From Paenibacillus campinasensis (lineage in GTDB: Bacteria; Bacillota; Bacilli; Paenibacillales; Paenibacillaceae), in assembly GCF_002272015.1 (NCBI RefSeq), contig NZ_NPBY01000015.1:18413-82412 (forward strand): a stretch of 64,000 bases of DNA, written 5' to 3'. The translations under genes and the position numbers were made by a program. Below, in pieces: positions 43,477-52,724 of this stretch; within the stretch, counting starts at the first letter, position 1; the number at the start of each line of letters is the position of its first letter. Below the pieces are notes generated by a model. It saw only the letters and a list, made by a program, of their open reading frames with translations. It did no database searches and had not been told where the DNA came from.

Positions 43477-45093
43477 TTAGTGGTTCACAAGCCCTTGCGG
43501 AATTTGCGTTTCCGATACATGCTCTGGCGTGATCTGTCCGAGCAGGGCGTAGCGCATACTGTCCACCAGCGCTTCCCAGCTCGCTTCAAGGACGTTGCTG
43601 GATACGCCGACGGTGTTCCAGGAACTCTCGATGTTCTTCGATTCGATCAGCACCCGAACCTTCGCGGCGGTAGCATCTTTGTCATCCAGCACGCGCACTT
43701 TGTAATCCGCCAGATGCATTTCCTTGAGCGTTGGGAAATACTGTACGAGCGCTTTGCGCAGCGCGTTGTCCAGCGCATTGACCGGACCGTTTCCTTCCGC
43801 GGCGGTGTAGATGCTCTCCCCAGCCACTTTGATTTTGACAAAAGCTTCAGAGACAACCGGTTGACCGGCCACTTTCTCCACCAGCATCTTGAACGATTCG
43901 AAGGTGAACAGCTCCTGCAGTTGGCCGTCCGCTTCACGCAGCAGCAGCTCCAAGGATGCATCGGCGCCTTCGAATTGGTAGCCTTGATGCTCAAGCTCCT
44001 TGATCTTGCCGATAATTTCCTTGGCTTTCTCGCTGCTTGGATCAAATTCAATCCCCATGTCATGCGCCTTGGATACGATGTTGCTCTGTCCGGCAAGCTC
44101 CGATACGAGCACGCGCTGCTTGTTGCCGACCTTCTCCGGCTCGATATGCTCGTACGTTCTCGAATCGCGCAAGATGGCCGATACGTGAATGCCGCCTTTA
44201 TGGGCGAATGCCGCATTGCCGACATAAGGCTGATTGACCGGCATGTTCACATTGGCGATCTCGCTGACATAGCGGGCCGTGCTGGTCAGATTGCGAAGGT
44301 TGTTCTCCCCGATGCAGTCATAACCGAGCTTGAGCTGCAGGTTCGGGATGATGGAGCACAGATTCGCGTTGCCGCAGCGTTCGCCGTAGCCGTTCATCGT
44401 GCCCTGCACCTGACGTACACCGGCCTGGACGGCGCTTAATGTGTTGGCCACAGCCAGCTCGCAATCATTGTGGGTGTGGATGCCAAGATTGGCATCCGGC
44501 AAAATCGACGTCAAGGAGGTGACGATGTCCGAAATTTCGTTCGGCATGCTGCCCCCGTTCGTGTCGCACATGACGAGCCAGTCCGCCCCGGCTTCGTACG
44601 CTTTGGTCATGACCTGTGCGGCGTAATCCGGATTGTTCTTGAAGCCGTCGAAGAAATGCTCGGCATCGAAGATGACCTCAAGTCCTTTTTGTTTCAGGAA
44701 AGCGATGGAATCATAGATCATGGCCAGGTTCTCTTCGAGCGTGGTTTGAAGCGCCGTATGCACATGGAAATCCCATGACTTCCCGACCAGTGTCGCTGCG
44801 CTGACGCCGGACTCCACAATCCGCTGCAGATTGGCATCCTGATCGGCCACTGAGCCCTTGCGCCGGGTGCTTCCGAACGCAGTCACCTTCGAGGTCAGGC
44901 CAAGCTCCTTCACTCTTTTGAAAAATTCGATGTCCTTGCTGTTGCTTCCCGGAATACCGCCTTCAATATAATGAACTCCAAGCGCATTCAGCTTCAAGGC
45001 AATTTTGACTTTATCGTCCGCTGACAAGCTGATTCCTTCGCCCTGTGTACCGTCGCGAAGTGTCGTATCAAAGATGGATATGGACTTAGACAT
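43477..45093 (-). CDS. cimA: (R)-citramalate synthase
   Basis: This 538-residue enzyme condenses pyruvate and acetyl-CoA to citramalate, the first step of the threonine-independent route to isoleucine. The N-terminal barrel holds DTTLRDGTQGEGISLS, FDAEHFFDG, LGIHTHNDCELAVAN and NGYGERCGNANL. A C-terminal LeuA-type regulatory domain (about 400-525) follows. The length and the GIHVSAILRDSRTYEHIEPE segment set it apart from 2-isopropylmalate synthase. AAAGGAGG lies 5 nt before the ATG. It stands alone, away from ilv and leu genes; no T-box was seen in the 188 nt upstream. Confidence 0.93.
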   Translation of the reverse strand: MSKSISIFDTTLRDGTQGEGISLSADDKVKIALKLNALGVHYIEGGIPGSNSKDIEFFKRVKELGLTSKVTAFGSTRRKGSVADQDANLQRIVESGVSAATLVGKSWDFHVHTALQTTLEENLAMIYDSIAFLKQKGLEVIFDAEHFFDGFKNNPDYAAQVMTKAYEAGADWLVMCDTNGGSMPNEISDIVTSLTSILPDANLGIHTHNDCELAVANTLSAVQAGVRQVQGTMNGYGERCGNANLCSIIPNLQLKLGYDCIGENNLRNLTSTARYVSEIANVNMPVNQPYVGNAAFAHKGGIHVSAILRDSRTYEHIEPEKVGNKQRVLVSELAGQSNIVSKAHDMGIEFDPSSEKAKEIIGKIKELEHQGYQFEGADASLELLLREADGQLQELFTFESFKMLVEKVAGQPVVSEAFVKIKVAGESIYTAAEGNGPVNALDNALRKALVQYFPTLKEMHLADYKVRVLDDKDATAAKVRVLIESKNIESSWNTVGVSSNVLEASWEALVDSMRYALLGQITPEHVSETQIPQGLVNH

Positions 45094-45281
45094 AATGTCC
45101 TCCTTTTGGATATCCGGGATGGACCACGGTAGTGATATAATGATGTATTATAGCATTTCTTTGCGGGAAAGTAACAGAGTATGTGAAACTTTTAAAGCGC
45201 TTTGTTTTCTTGACCCTTGCCAGAGGCGGGGGTATGCTGAAATCAGCCGTAACGATATCATGATTAAAGAGGGTTTGTTTC

Positions 45282-46583
45282 ATGGGACATATTGATGAAC
45301 ATTATCCGGCGAATGGCCGCGTCATTCTTCATGTAGACATGAATGCCTTTTATTGTTCCGTGCATGAAGCGGAGGAGCCGGAGAAGTATCTTGGCAAGCC
45401 GACTGCGGTCGCGGGGAGCACCGAGCTTCGCAAAGGCGTGATCGTCACATGCTCCTACGCTGCCCGGGCCAAGGGAATCCGCACCGGGATGAACGTAAGG
45501 CAGGCGCTTCGTCTGTATCCGGACCTGATCATCATTGCGCCGGATTTCCATCTGTATCGCAAATATTCCCAAGCGTTTATGAATATTGCTTATTCCTATA
45601 GCCCGCTGCTGGAAGCGACGTCGATTGACGAGTGCTACCTGGACATTACCGGCTCGAAGCAGTTCGGAACCCCGCTTGATATCGCTCGGGAAATCCAGGA
45701 GCGCATCGGAGAAGAACTGTCCCTGCCGTGCTCGATTGGCATCGCTCCGAACAAGCTGCTGGCGAAGATGGCGTCCGATATGAAGAAGCCGCGCGGTCTG
45801 TCTGTGCTGCGCATCCGCGATGTGCCGAAGCTGCTGTGGCATAAGCCGTGCATCGAGCTGTTTGGCATCGGGGCCAAAACCGCCGAGAAGCTGAAGAAGC
45901 TGAATATTTACACAATCGGTCAGCTGGCTGCAGCCGACGAGAGCTTGCTGACCCACACCTTCGGCGTGACCGGCTCCTGGATGAAGAGGGCGGCTAACGG
46001 CATCGATCATGCGCCGGTTGTCGCGGAGCGCGAGCAGAGCAAGTCCATCGGGCATACAACGACGCTGCCGCATGATATTACAAGGCTTGAAGATGCGAAG
46101 CGTGTGTTCCTCAACCTGAGCGATCAGGTGGCACGGCGGCTTCGCCGACAGGGGCTGATGGCATCAGGCGTCCAGATTACGCTGCGCACGCCCGATATGA
46201 AGACGATTACCCGTTCCAAGCAGCTGCCAACTCCGACCGAGAATATGGAGGACATCTACAGGGAAGCCTGTCTATTGTACGAGCATCATTGGCGGGAAGA
46301 GAAGCCGCTGCGCCTGCTTGGCGTCACGCTGCAGCAGCTGACGCCGAAGGAGGCGTCGGCGATCCAGCTCGACTTGTTCGAATATGAGAAGCAGCCGCGC
46401 AAGGAGTCGCTGACCAAGGTGATGGACGAGCTGCGCAACAAATTCGGGGAAAGCGCCGTGCTGACCGCCGGCATGCTTAGCGATGATCCCTCGGCGCTGA
46501 TTCGCAATCACAAGCGGAGGGGAACGTCCCTGCAGATGGATTTTGCCAGAGAGCGAAAGCTGGACGATGATGACGGGAGTTAG
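45282..46583 (+). CDS. dinB: DNA polymerase IV (Y family, PolY1/YqjH type)
   Basis: This 433-residue translesion polymerase carries the catalytic acids Asp19 (HVDMNAFY), Asp116 and Glu117 (SIDECY). It also has the steric-gate Tyr region and CSIGIAPNKLLAKMASDMKKP. A helix-hairpin-helix (FGIGAKTAEKL) and the little-finger domain follow. The clamp-binding motif QLDLF is at 362-366, and a C-terminal GTSLQMDFA resembles the conserved end of B. subtilis YqjH. The ATG at 45282 is preceded by a purine-rich GAGGG. It is divergent from cimA. Confidence 0.94.
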   Translation: MGHIDEHYPANGRVILHVDMNAFYCSVHEAEEPEKYLGKPTAVAGSTELRKGVIVTCSYAARAKGIRTGMNVRQALRLYPDLIIIAPDFHLYRKYSQAFMNIAYSYSPLLEATSIDECYLDITGSKQFGTPLDIAREIQERIGEELSLPCSIGIAPNKLLAKMASDMKKPRGLSVLRIRDVPKLLWHKPCIELFGIGAKTAEKLKKLNIYTIGQLAAADESLLTHTFGVTGSWMKRAANGIDHAPVVAEREQSKSIGHTTTLPHDITRLEDAKRVFLNLSDQVARRLRRQGLMASGVQITLRTPDMKTITRSKQLPTPTENMEDIYREACLLYEHHWREEKPLRLLGVTLQQLTPKEASAIQLDLFEYEKQPRKESLTKVMDELRNKFGESAVLTAGMLSDDPSALIRNHKRRGTSLQMDFARERKLDDDDGS

Positions 46584-46685
46584 CATGCCGCTTCGGGAAT
46601 CAGCCGCGTCCATATATGGTAGCTGCAGGCGGCTGAAATCGGGATTTGCCAAATGCTAAAATCAATATATTCAACAGAATTTCAT

Positions 46686-46714
46686 TTGTATTCACAGAAA
46701 AATTGTATTAATAT
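46686..46714 (+). promoter_or_regulatory. Promoter of the ferredoxin gene
   Basis: TTGTAT (46686-46691) and TAATAT (46709-46714) are separated by 17 bp. The leader holds an ATCATC-TGGACAG-GATGAT hairpin before the AGGAGG ribosome site. Confidence 0.65.
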
Positions 46715-46768
46715 ATGTAGAAGTGATGGGACTCACAATCATCTGGACAGGATGATGTGATGCTATAG

Positions 46769-47029
<261 letters not shown>

Positions 47030-47096
47030 GCGACGGCTATTACGGCATTCGGCTTTCGATCAAGGCATCAAGTTTATACCACCGGCACTCATATAA

Positions 47097-47127
47097 GACG
47101 TCTCCTGCTAGCGGGGACGTTTTTTTA
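47097..47127 (+). terminator. Terminator of the ferredoxin gene
   Basis: ACGTCTCC-tgctagc-GGGGACGT is followed by seven T. Confidence 0.93.
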
Positions 47128-47321
47128 TTATGTTGAATGTCATCTCATCGGCTCGACCTGCAAGTCACGAAAGGGAAAAGGTTATGAGTAACGGGCTGTC
47201 CGTAAACGCTTCTCACAACTTGAGAGGGGTGTTTATTATGGAGGATATGCGGGTTCATACATATTATGCGGCAAGCTGCCGATATACAGGTATAGATGAA
47301 TGAGAAGTGGAGGTTCTGGAT

Positions 47322-48737
47322 GTGAAGAACTCGCTGTACCTCAAACGATATGTGGAAATGCATCCGGATAACAAGATGGCATGGTACTTGCTGGGGAAAG
47401 AATACGAGCAGGCCGGGGAGCAGGGCAAAGCCAACTACTGTTACAACCGGGCTGAGGAAGTATATGAGGCTTTTGAGCTAAGCAAGGTGCCTTCTGATAT
47501 ATGGAAAAATTACGAGGCTAGACTGCTGCAGATGGAGAAGGAGAGAGAGAAACGCCGCCGCAGAATGAGACGCATGCTGCTGGCGCTCATGCTGCTTCTC
47601 CTGGCCTTCATCCCTGCGGTCAAGGCGCCCGGCGTCCCGAGCTCGCCCGAGGAAATTCTCGCCTCGATCAACAGCCTTGAGCTGGCCGATCCGGGTGCAG
47701 ACCGCGAAGCGGCGTCCCCTTCGCGGCGGGGGCCGCTGTTTACCGCCGTAGCTGCGAAGGCGCAGGCGGCGGGCGCCGGCGGCGGTCCCGAAAGCACGGG
47801 TCCGCTGCCGGCGCTGCTGTCCAGCCCGGACCAGCTGCCGCCGTGGTCGGTCGCGCTCGGCATGGAGCGCTCCGGGGACTGGCTGCGCTGGAGCCGGGAT
47901 ATGCCGCGGCTGTATGGCGTGCACCGGGCTTCGTCCGGGGCGATCGCCATCGAGCCGTATGAAGGAGCGGCGGCGGAATGCGTATGCGAGCCGGCCGACA
48001 GCTCGTCCCTGAAGCAGGCAGCCGCGAAGTGGGCGGACCTGCAGCTGGAGACGGCTGTGCTGAGCGAGGCCGCAAGCCAATTTCGGGCGCGGCATGGCCG
48101 GCTGCCGCACAGCCTGGACGAGCTGACGCAGCCGTTCCCGGACAATTGGCTGGCCGGCAGATCCCCTGCGATGGAAGCGATGTTCGATCCGCTGATGGAG
48201 CATCTGGCCGGCCTTGCAGGGCGTCCGGAAGAGGACGGCGGCGAAGCGCCGCTTGGGCAGTGGGGCACTTCCCCGGACGGGCTTCCGTACTTCACCGAGC
48301 CGCTTGAAGTCATTATCGACCGCAAGCATCACCGGCTGGCGGTCGTAAGCGGCTCGATCCTCATCCGGAATTACGAGGTTGGCCTGGGCGGTGCCAAAAC
48401 GCCGCTCGGCCAGTTTCAAATCGATGTGAAGGTGGTCAATCCCAACGGAACGACCAAAGGCCCCTACGGCACACGGGGGATGCAGCTGTCAGATACCGAT
48501 TATGCGATTCACGGCACCTATGACCTGGACAGCATTGGCGCGAACGAGTCGGAAGGCTGCATTCGCATGAGCATCGCCGATGTCGAGGAGCTGTTTGATC
48601 TGGTGCCGATGGGCACGCCGGTGAAGATACAGGATGGGGGACTCCCGGGCGAGCGGCTTGTCCCGAAAGAGCGCTTCAAGCTCAAGCTGGCCAAGGGGCA
48701 GCAGAACCCAAGCGAGGAGTACCACTGGCTGGATTAA
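47322..48737 (+). CDS. L,D-transpeptidase (YkuD domain) with N-terminal TPR-like region
   Basis: This 471-residue protein starts with a short TPR-like cytoplasmic part (YVEMHPDNKMAWYLLGKEYEQAGEQGKANYCY), then a basic stretch and one membrane helix (about 81-97). A Pro/Ala-rich extracellular spacer follows, and a C-terminal YkuD catalytic domain holds HGTYDLDSIGANESEGCIRMS with the nucleophilic Cys. Such enzymes make 3-3 peptidoglycan cross-links. The order helix-YkuD with an intracellular TPR-like head is unusual and may link wall synthesis to a cytoplasmic partner. The start is the GTG at 47322, 8 nt after GGAGG. The spacer is clearly GC-richer than its neighbours. Confidence 0.88.
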   Translation: MKNSLYLKRYVEMHPDNKMAWYLLGKEYEQAGEQGKANYCYNRAEEVYEAFELSKVPSDIWKNYEARLLQMEKEREKRRRRMRRMLLALMLLLLAFIPAVKAPGVPSSPEEILASINSLELADPGADREAASPSRRGPLFTAVAAKAQAAGAGGGPESTGPLPALLSSPDQLPPWSVALGMERSGDWLRWSRDMPRLYGVHRASSGAIAIEPYEGAAAECVCEPADSSSLKQAAAKWADLQLETAVLSEAASQFRARHGRLPHSLDELTQPFPDNWLAGRSPAMEAMFDPLMEHLAGLAGRPEEDGGEAPLGQWGTSPDGLPYFTEPLEVIIDRKHHRLAVVSGSILIRNYEVGLGGAKTPLGQFQIDVKVVNPNGTTKGPYGTRGMQLSDTDYAIHGTYDLDSIGANESEGCIRMSIADVEELFDLVPMGTPVKIQDGGLPGERLVPKERFKLKLAKGQQNPSEEYHWLD

Positions 48738-48871
48738 GGCTGGGCCAGAATAATGAGAATGATGATCAGAAGAATAAGAAGAGCGATGCTTGAGCCGATC
48801 CACCACAGGGCTTTCTTGTTGACCTCTTCTTTTTTCTGCTGTAATACTGGCGGTTTTCGTTTGGATGCCAA
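48734..48871 (-). CDS. 45-residue membrane microprotein
   Basis: This short protein has a basic, Gln/Lys-rich head (MASKRKPPVLQQKKEEVNKK) and one C-terminal membrane helix (WWIGSSIALLILLIIILIIL). The TTG start at 48871 has GAGGGG seven nt upstream, a good site. Its stop overlaps that of the convergent L,D-transpeptidase gene by 4 bp. I do not recognise a family; similar small basic-plus-helix proteins occur in bacilli. It is supported by frame, ribosome site and helix, not by similarity. Confidence 0.65.
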   Translation of the reverse strand: MASKRKPPVLQQKKEEVNKKALWWIGSSIALLILLIIILIILAQP

Positions 48872-49053
48872 GATGCTTCCCCTCTTTCTTAAGGATTTAT
48901 GATACCCCTTACATTTTATAAGGTTTGTCCCGAAATTGCTATGATCACGATTCTCTCTTGCGGGGCCGAATGGAACGTTATAACTTTCTTTTTTTGATGG
49001 AAAAGGATAAACTGAAGGGTAGAGAAATTAACTGGATGAGAGGAAGTAATGAT

Positions 49054-50148
49054 GTGTTATATCGCCAAATAGGCAAACCTATCTTTTTCAAAATGGATCC
49101 GGAGAAAGCCCATCATCTTGTAATTGGAGGGCTTGGCCGCACCGCCGGACTGCCGGGCGGAGAAACCGTCCTGCGCAGCATGTACGGCGTCAAGGAAACC
49201 CCGGATCTGGCTGTAGATCTGTTCGGCATGCATTTTCCGACCCCGGTCGGACTGGCTGCCGGTCTGGATAAAAACGCGCAGGCGGTCAAGGGCTTCTCGT
49301 CCATCGGCTTTGGCTTTATGGAAGTGGGGACCGTGACGCCGAAGGGGCAGCCGGGGAACGAGCAGCCAAGGCTGTTTCGCCTGCCGCCGGATGAGGCGCT
49401 CATCAACCGGATGGGCTTTAACAACGAAGGCGCAGAGGCGATGGCACGCAGGCTGTCGGCATTCAAGCGGCGCCCGATTCCGATTGCCGTGAACATCGGC
49501 AAGAACAAAACGACGCCAAACGAGGAAGCGAACGCCGATTATGAGGCCTGTATTCGCACCCTGTATCCATATGGCGATTTCTTCGTGGTGAACATCAGCT
49601 CACCGAATACGCCGGACCTGCGCAGCTTGCAGCATGGCAGCGAGCTGGCTTCCCTGCTGCAGGCCGTGATGGCGGAGATGGAGCGGCAGGCCGAGAAGCA
49701 CGGGCAGTCGAAGGCCGTGCTGGTGAAGATCGCTCCGGATGTGAGCGATGAAGAATTGGAATTTATGGTGAATACGATCAGCGCAAGCGGCGTATCCGGC
49801 ATTATAGCGACCAATACGACGCTGTCGCGCGAGGGGTTAACGCATGGGCATGCGAAGGAGACGGGCGGACTCAGCGGCAAGCCGCTGCGCGACCGTTCCA
49901 CTGACATCGTAGCCCGAATTTATAAGCAGACCGGCGGCTCGCTGCCGATTATCGGCTCTGGCGGCATCTTCACTGCCGAGGACGCCTACCGCAAAATCCG
50001 GGCGGGAGCCAGTCTGGTTGAAATTTATACGTCATTGATATACGAAGGACCCGAGGTGAATCGCAAGCTCCACTCTGGCCTGAGGGAGCTGCTGCGCCGC
50101 GATGGCTACAGCCACATATCCGAGGCGGTCGGGGCTGACCATCGTTAA
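49054..50148 (+). CDS. pyrD: Dihydroorotate dehydrogenase (quinone), class 2
   Basis: This 364-residue flavoenzyme oxidises dihydroorotate to orotate with quinone at the membrane. The N-terminal helical segment LYRQIGKPIFFKMDPEKAHHL binds the membrane and quinone and marks class 2. FMN and substrate motifs are GLAAGLDKNAQAV, GTVTPKGQPGNEQPRLFRL, INRMGFNNEGA and NISSPNTPDLRSLQ with the catalytic Ser. The GTG start at 49054 has AGAGGAAG seven nt upstream and matches the family start. It stands apart from any pyr operon. Confidence 0.94.
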   Translation: MLYRQIGKPIFFKMDPEKAHHLVIGGLGRTAGLPGGETVLRSMYGVKETPDLAVDLFGMHFPTPVGLAAGLDKNAQAVKGFSSIGFGFMEVGTVTPKGQPGNEQPRLFRLPPDEALINRMGFNNEGAEAMARRLSAFKRRPIPIAVNIGKNKTTPNEEANADYEACIRTLYPYGDFFVVNISSPNTPDLRSLQHGSELASLLQAVMAEMERQAEKHGQSKAVLVKIAPDVSDEELEFMVNTISASGVSGIIATNTTLSREGLTHGHAKETGGLSGKPLRDRSTDIVARIYKQTGGSLPIIGSGGIFTAEDAYRKIRAGASLVEIYTSLIYEGPEVNRKLHSGLRELLRRDGYSHISEAVGADHR

Positions 50149-50174
50149 GGGGTAATGGACAGGAGGCAGGAGCA

Positions 50175-50987
50175 ATGGACGTTAGAGACTGGGGGACATT
50201 TTTGCTTCCTTATGAGCAGACTGTTGAAGAATTGAAGGTTAAATTCAAGACGATGCGCGCGGAGCTCAAAAAGCGGGAAGAATATGCGCCCATTGAATTC
50301 GTAACCGGACGGGTAAAGCGAATCTCCAGCATCCTGGACAAGGCAAAACGATTGCAAGTGCCGATGGATCAGCTGGAGACCGGCATTGAGGATATTGCCG
50401 GCATTCGCATCATGTGCCAGTTCGTGGAGGACATCCGGCGGGTTGCGGAATATATTCGCGCCCGCAAGGATTTGACGGTGCTGTACGAGAAGGATTATAT
50501 TACGAATTTTAAGGAAAGCGGCTATCGCAGCTTCCATATGATTATCGAATATCCGGTACAGACCGCGCTTGGACAGAAGAAGGTGCTGGCGGAGATTCAA
50601 ATCCGTACATTGGCAATGAATTTCTGGGCGACGATTGAGCATTCGCTCAGCTATAAATACAGGGAGAGCCTCCCCGAAGAGATCAAGATGCGGCTGAAAA
50701 AGGCCGGGGAAGCCGCCAATACGCTGGATAATGAGATGTCGAGCATCCGCGAGGAGATTTTGGAGGCGCAAAAGCAGTTTGAGGACAATTCCAACATTAC
50801 GGCACAGGTGCTGCATGCGATCCATCAGCTCTATTTTTTCCATCTGGTGAACGAGGCCATTTCCTTCCAGGAGCGCTTTAATGTGTTGTGGCAGGCGCAT
50901 GATATGGATGCGATCAAGGATATGCTGGATGAAGTGAAGCAGATGCTGGCCGAAGCCAAGAAGAAAGTTTCCGATTATGAACTATGA
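50175..50987 (+). CDS. relQ: Small alarmone synthetase RelQ/SasB type, C-terminally extended
   Basis: This 270-residue (p)ppGpp synthetase has only the synthetase domain. The family start is PYEQTVEELKVKFKTMRAEL, then FVTGRVKRISSILDKAKR, IEDIAGIRIMCQF, SGYRSFHMIIEYP and EIQIRTLAMNFWATIEHSLSYKY, which contain the GTP/ATP-binding residues. There is no hydrolase domain. B. subtilis RelQ (YjbM) has 211 residues; this one adds about 60 (NITAQVLHAIHQLYFFHLV ... EAKKKVSDYEL), partly coiled coil. GGAGG precedes the ATG. It overlaps the DUF309 gene by 11 nt. Confidence 0.93.
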   Translation: MDVRDWGTFLLPYEQTVEELKVKFKTMRAELKKREEYAPIEFVTGRVKRISSILDKAKRLQVPMDQLETGIEDIAGIRIMCQFVEDIRRVAEYIRARKDLTVLYEKDYITNFKESGYRSFHMIIEYPVQTALGQKKVLAEIQIRTLAMNFWATIEHSLSYKYRESLPEEIKMRLKKAGEAANTLDNEMSSIREEILEAQKQFEDNSNITAQVLHAIHQLYFFHLVNEAISFQERFNVLWQAHDMDAIKDMLDEVKQMLAEAKKKVSDYEL

Positions 50988-51429
50988 GCCGTTATATGTA
51001 GCTTTCCTCGTATATTTCAACCGCGACCAGGATTATTTCGAATGCCATGAGGTGCTGGAGGAATTGTGGCTGAAGAAGGACCGGGATCCGAGGTATAAAG
51101 GGCTGCTGCAGGTCGCTGTCGGGCTGTATCACTTTCGCAACGGCAACATTCGCGGCGGATACAAGATGCTGTCCAGCGCAGCTGAAAGGCTTAAGCCTTA
51201 TGCTGAGGATGAGCTAGGGATCCGGCTCGGCAAGCTTGTTGGGCAGGTCCAAGATTACGCCGGAAGGCTGGCTAATTATGAAGCCCATCCGTTTCCTTAT
51301 GCCGATCTGACGATTGAGATCTGGGACCCGAAGCTGCGGCGTGCAGTTGAACAGGCTGGAGCAGAGATAAAGCCGAATATTCCGCAGCGGCGCAAGCCAA
51401 CCCGGGGCAAGAACAACGAGACGAAATAG
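50977..51429 (+). CDS. DUF309 domain protein
   Basis: This 150-residue soluble protein has the DUF309 signature DYFECHEVLEELWLKKDRDP (about 20-39) and a second helix GLYHFRNGNIRGGYKMLSSA; both hold His/Glu that could bind a metal. A basic tail follows. The family is of unknown function. Its ATG lies inside the last codons of the alarmone synthetase gene, so the two are translated together. A long hairpin follows. Confidence 0.85.
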   Translation: MNYEPLYVAFLVYFNRDQDYFECHEVLEELWLKKDRDPRYKGLLQVAVGLYHFRNGNIRGGYKMLSSAAERLKPYAEDELGIRLGKLVGQVQDYAGRLANYEAHPFPYADLTIEIWDPKLRRAVEQAGAEIKPNIPQRRKPTRGKNNETK

Positions 51430-51433
51430 AAAG

Positions 51434-51485
51434 AAGGGCTGCTCCACGCAGGTAGATCATAGAATCTACGGGGTGGGCAGCCCTT
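51434..51485. terminator. Terminator after the relQ-DUF309 unit
   Basis: AAGGGCTGC-TCCAC pairs with GTGGGCAGCCCTT, and GTAGAT-catag-ATCTAC forms the top of the hairpin. The tail is only moderately T-rich. Confidence 0.7.
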
Positions 51486-51582
51486 GCTTCTTGCTTCTGT
51501 TCATGGAACCTGCCGTATACAGCTTATAAAGATGATGACGGTAGTCGAGGCGATGCTCAGCCGATCAGCGGATTAGAGCGGA

Positions 51583-52038
51583 TCAGGATTCAGCGCCTTT
51601 GTATTTGTCGTCGATAAACTGTTTGATTTCGTCGAGGGATTTGCCTTCCTCGTTCAGGCGTTTGGCGTCCTGAAGCTCCGTGAGGCAGATGCCGCACTGG
51701 GCGCCGTGGTCGGTCCAGGTCACTTCGCCGTCCGCGGTCTCCGCGATAAAGCAGCGATAGAGGGAATCATGATAGCCGTGCTGCTCGTCCATACAGCCGC
51801 AGTAGCATTTAATCTCCTTCAGAATAGCTTCAAGCTCGCCGACTGCAGCATAGGTTGCTTGCGTATTGTCTGTATAGCTCGACAAAAATGTCGGCATTTC
51901 CGTAAGGCTGGCCGTCGTCTCGTACCGTTCGGACTCGGCGCCGTGATGATGCTCCAGGGCGGACGGCTTACCGCCGCAGGCAGCCAGCAGCATGCCGGTG
52001 ATGGCCAGCGTCAGCAGGACAGCGCGGGCACGGTTCAT
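51583..52038 (-). CDS. CYCGC-motif lipoprotein
   Basis: This 151-residue protein has a lipoprotein signal (LTLAITGMLLAACGG, Cys21 acylated). A His-rich patch ALEHHHGAE follows, and then the (P)CYCGC domain: KCYCGCMDEQHGYHDSLYRCF and HGAQCGICLTEL. The ordered cysteines and histidines suggest a metal or redox centre outside the membrane. The family is known by motif only. Its start overlaps the stop of the upstream thioredoxin-like gene by 4 nt, so the two are made together. Confidence 0.85.
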   Translation of the reverse strand: MNRARAVLLTLAITGMLLAACGGKPSALEHHHGAESERYETTASLTEMPTFLSSYTDNTQATYAAVGELEAILKEIKCYCGCMDEQHGYHDSLYRCFIAETADGEVTWTDHGAQCGICLTELQDAKRLNEEGKSLDEIKQFIDDKYKGAES

Positions 52039-52562
52039 GATGTGCTCCCCTCCTTATACTTGTCAAAGAATGCTCTGAAATCGTCGACATCGAATCCGTT
52101 TTCCGCTCCTGGGGAAGCCAGGCCGCCCACGATGCGTTCTTTCTCTACACCGTTCTCGAAATAGACGAGAGTTGGTGTGAATTCGATATTGTAGGATCTC
52201 CAGCCCTTCTGGAATTCGCGGAGGTTATACTGGTGAAGGGTCACTCCGGACTCGTCTGCCAGAGGCATCAGCTCCGGTGTTGTCACGCGGCAGTGCGGAC
52301 AGTCGGACGCAAAGAAATACACGAAGAAGCTTTCTTGGTCCTGCACCTTCTGCTCCAGTTGATCAGGCAGAATAATCTGCTGGTAGTTCGGGTCATCCAG
52401 AATTTCCCGAGTCGCCGGATTCAGTTCGGACACCTTTTTCCCGCCGTACAGCTCGCTTTTCTCCCCTTGGGTATTCAGGAAGATAAGCGCGCCGATCAAG
52501 ATGAGGAAAATGCCGCCGAACACATATAAACCGGTGTAGCTTTTTTTCTTGCCGCGGCTCAT
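52035..52562 (-). CDS. Membrane-anchored thioredoxin-like protein (CPHC)
   Basis: This 175-residue protein has one N-terminal membrane helix (YVFGGIFLILIGALIFL) and an extracytoplasmic thioredoxin fold with the active site DCPHC (Cys88, Cys91). CPHC is the DsbA-like form, which favours oxidation or exchange. FTPTLVYFENGVEKERIVGG carries the cis-Pro. It is coupled by a 4-nt ATGA overlap to the CYCGC lipoprotein, which may be its substrate. A GGGGG-type ribosome site lies before the ATG. Confidence 0.88.
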   Translation of the reverse strand: MSRGKKKSYTGLYVFGGIFLILIGALIFLNTQGEKSELYGGKKVSELNPATREILDDPNYQQIILPDQLEQKVQDQESFFVYFFASDCPHCRVTTPELMPLADESGVTLHQYNLREFQKGWRSYNIEFTPTLVYFENGVEKERIVGGLASPGAENGFDVDDFRAFFDKYKEGSTS

Positions 52563-52724
52563 TGACCCACCCCCTTATCATCAATAATAAAAGTTAGGAA
52601 CTTGTCCTTTGTAACAGGCTATATTATACAATATAAAAAGTCACAGCGGAACATTCGAAAGTCCTCATCGAATCTTCAAATTACCAATACAACATCAAAC
52701 TATACAGAACAGGCAGGTACGAAT

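Noticed and set aside
47239..47304. Short MEDMRVHTYYAAS peptide before the L,D-transpeptidase gene
   Set aside because: Twenty-one codons without a convincing ribosome site or attenuator.
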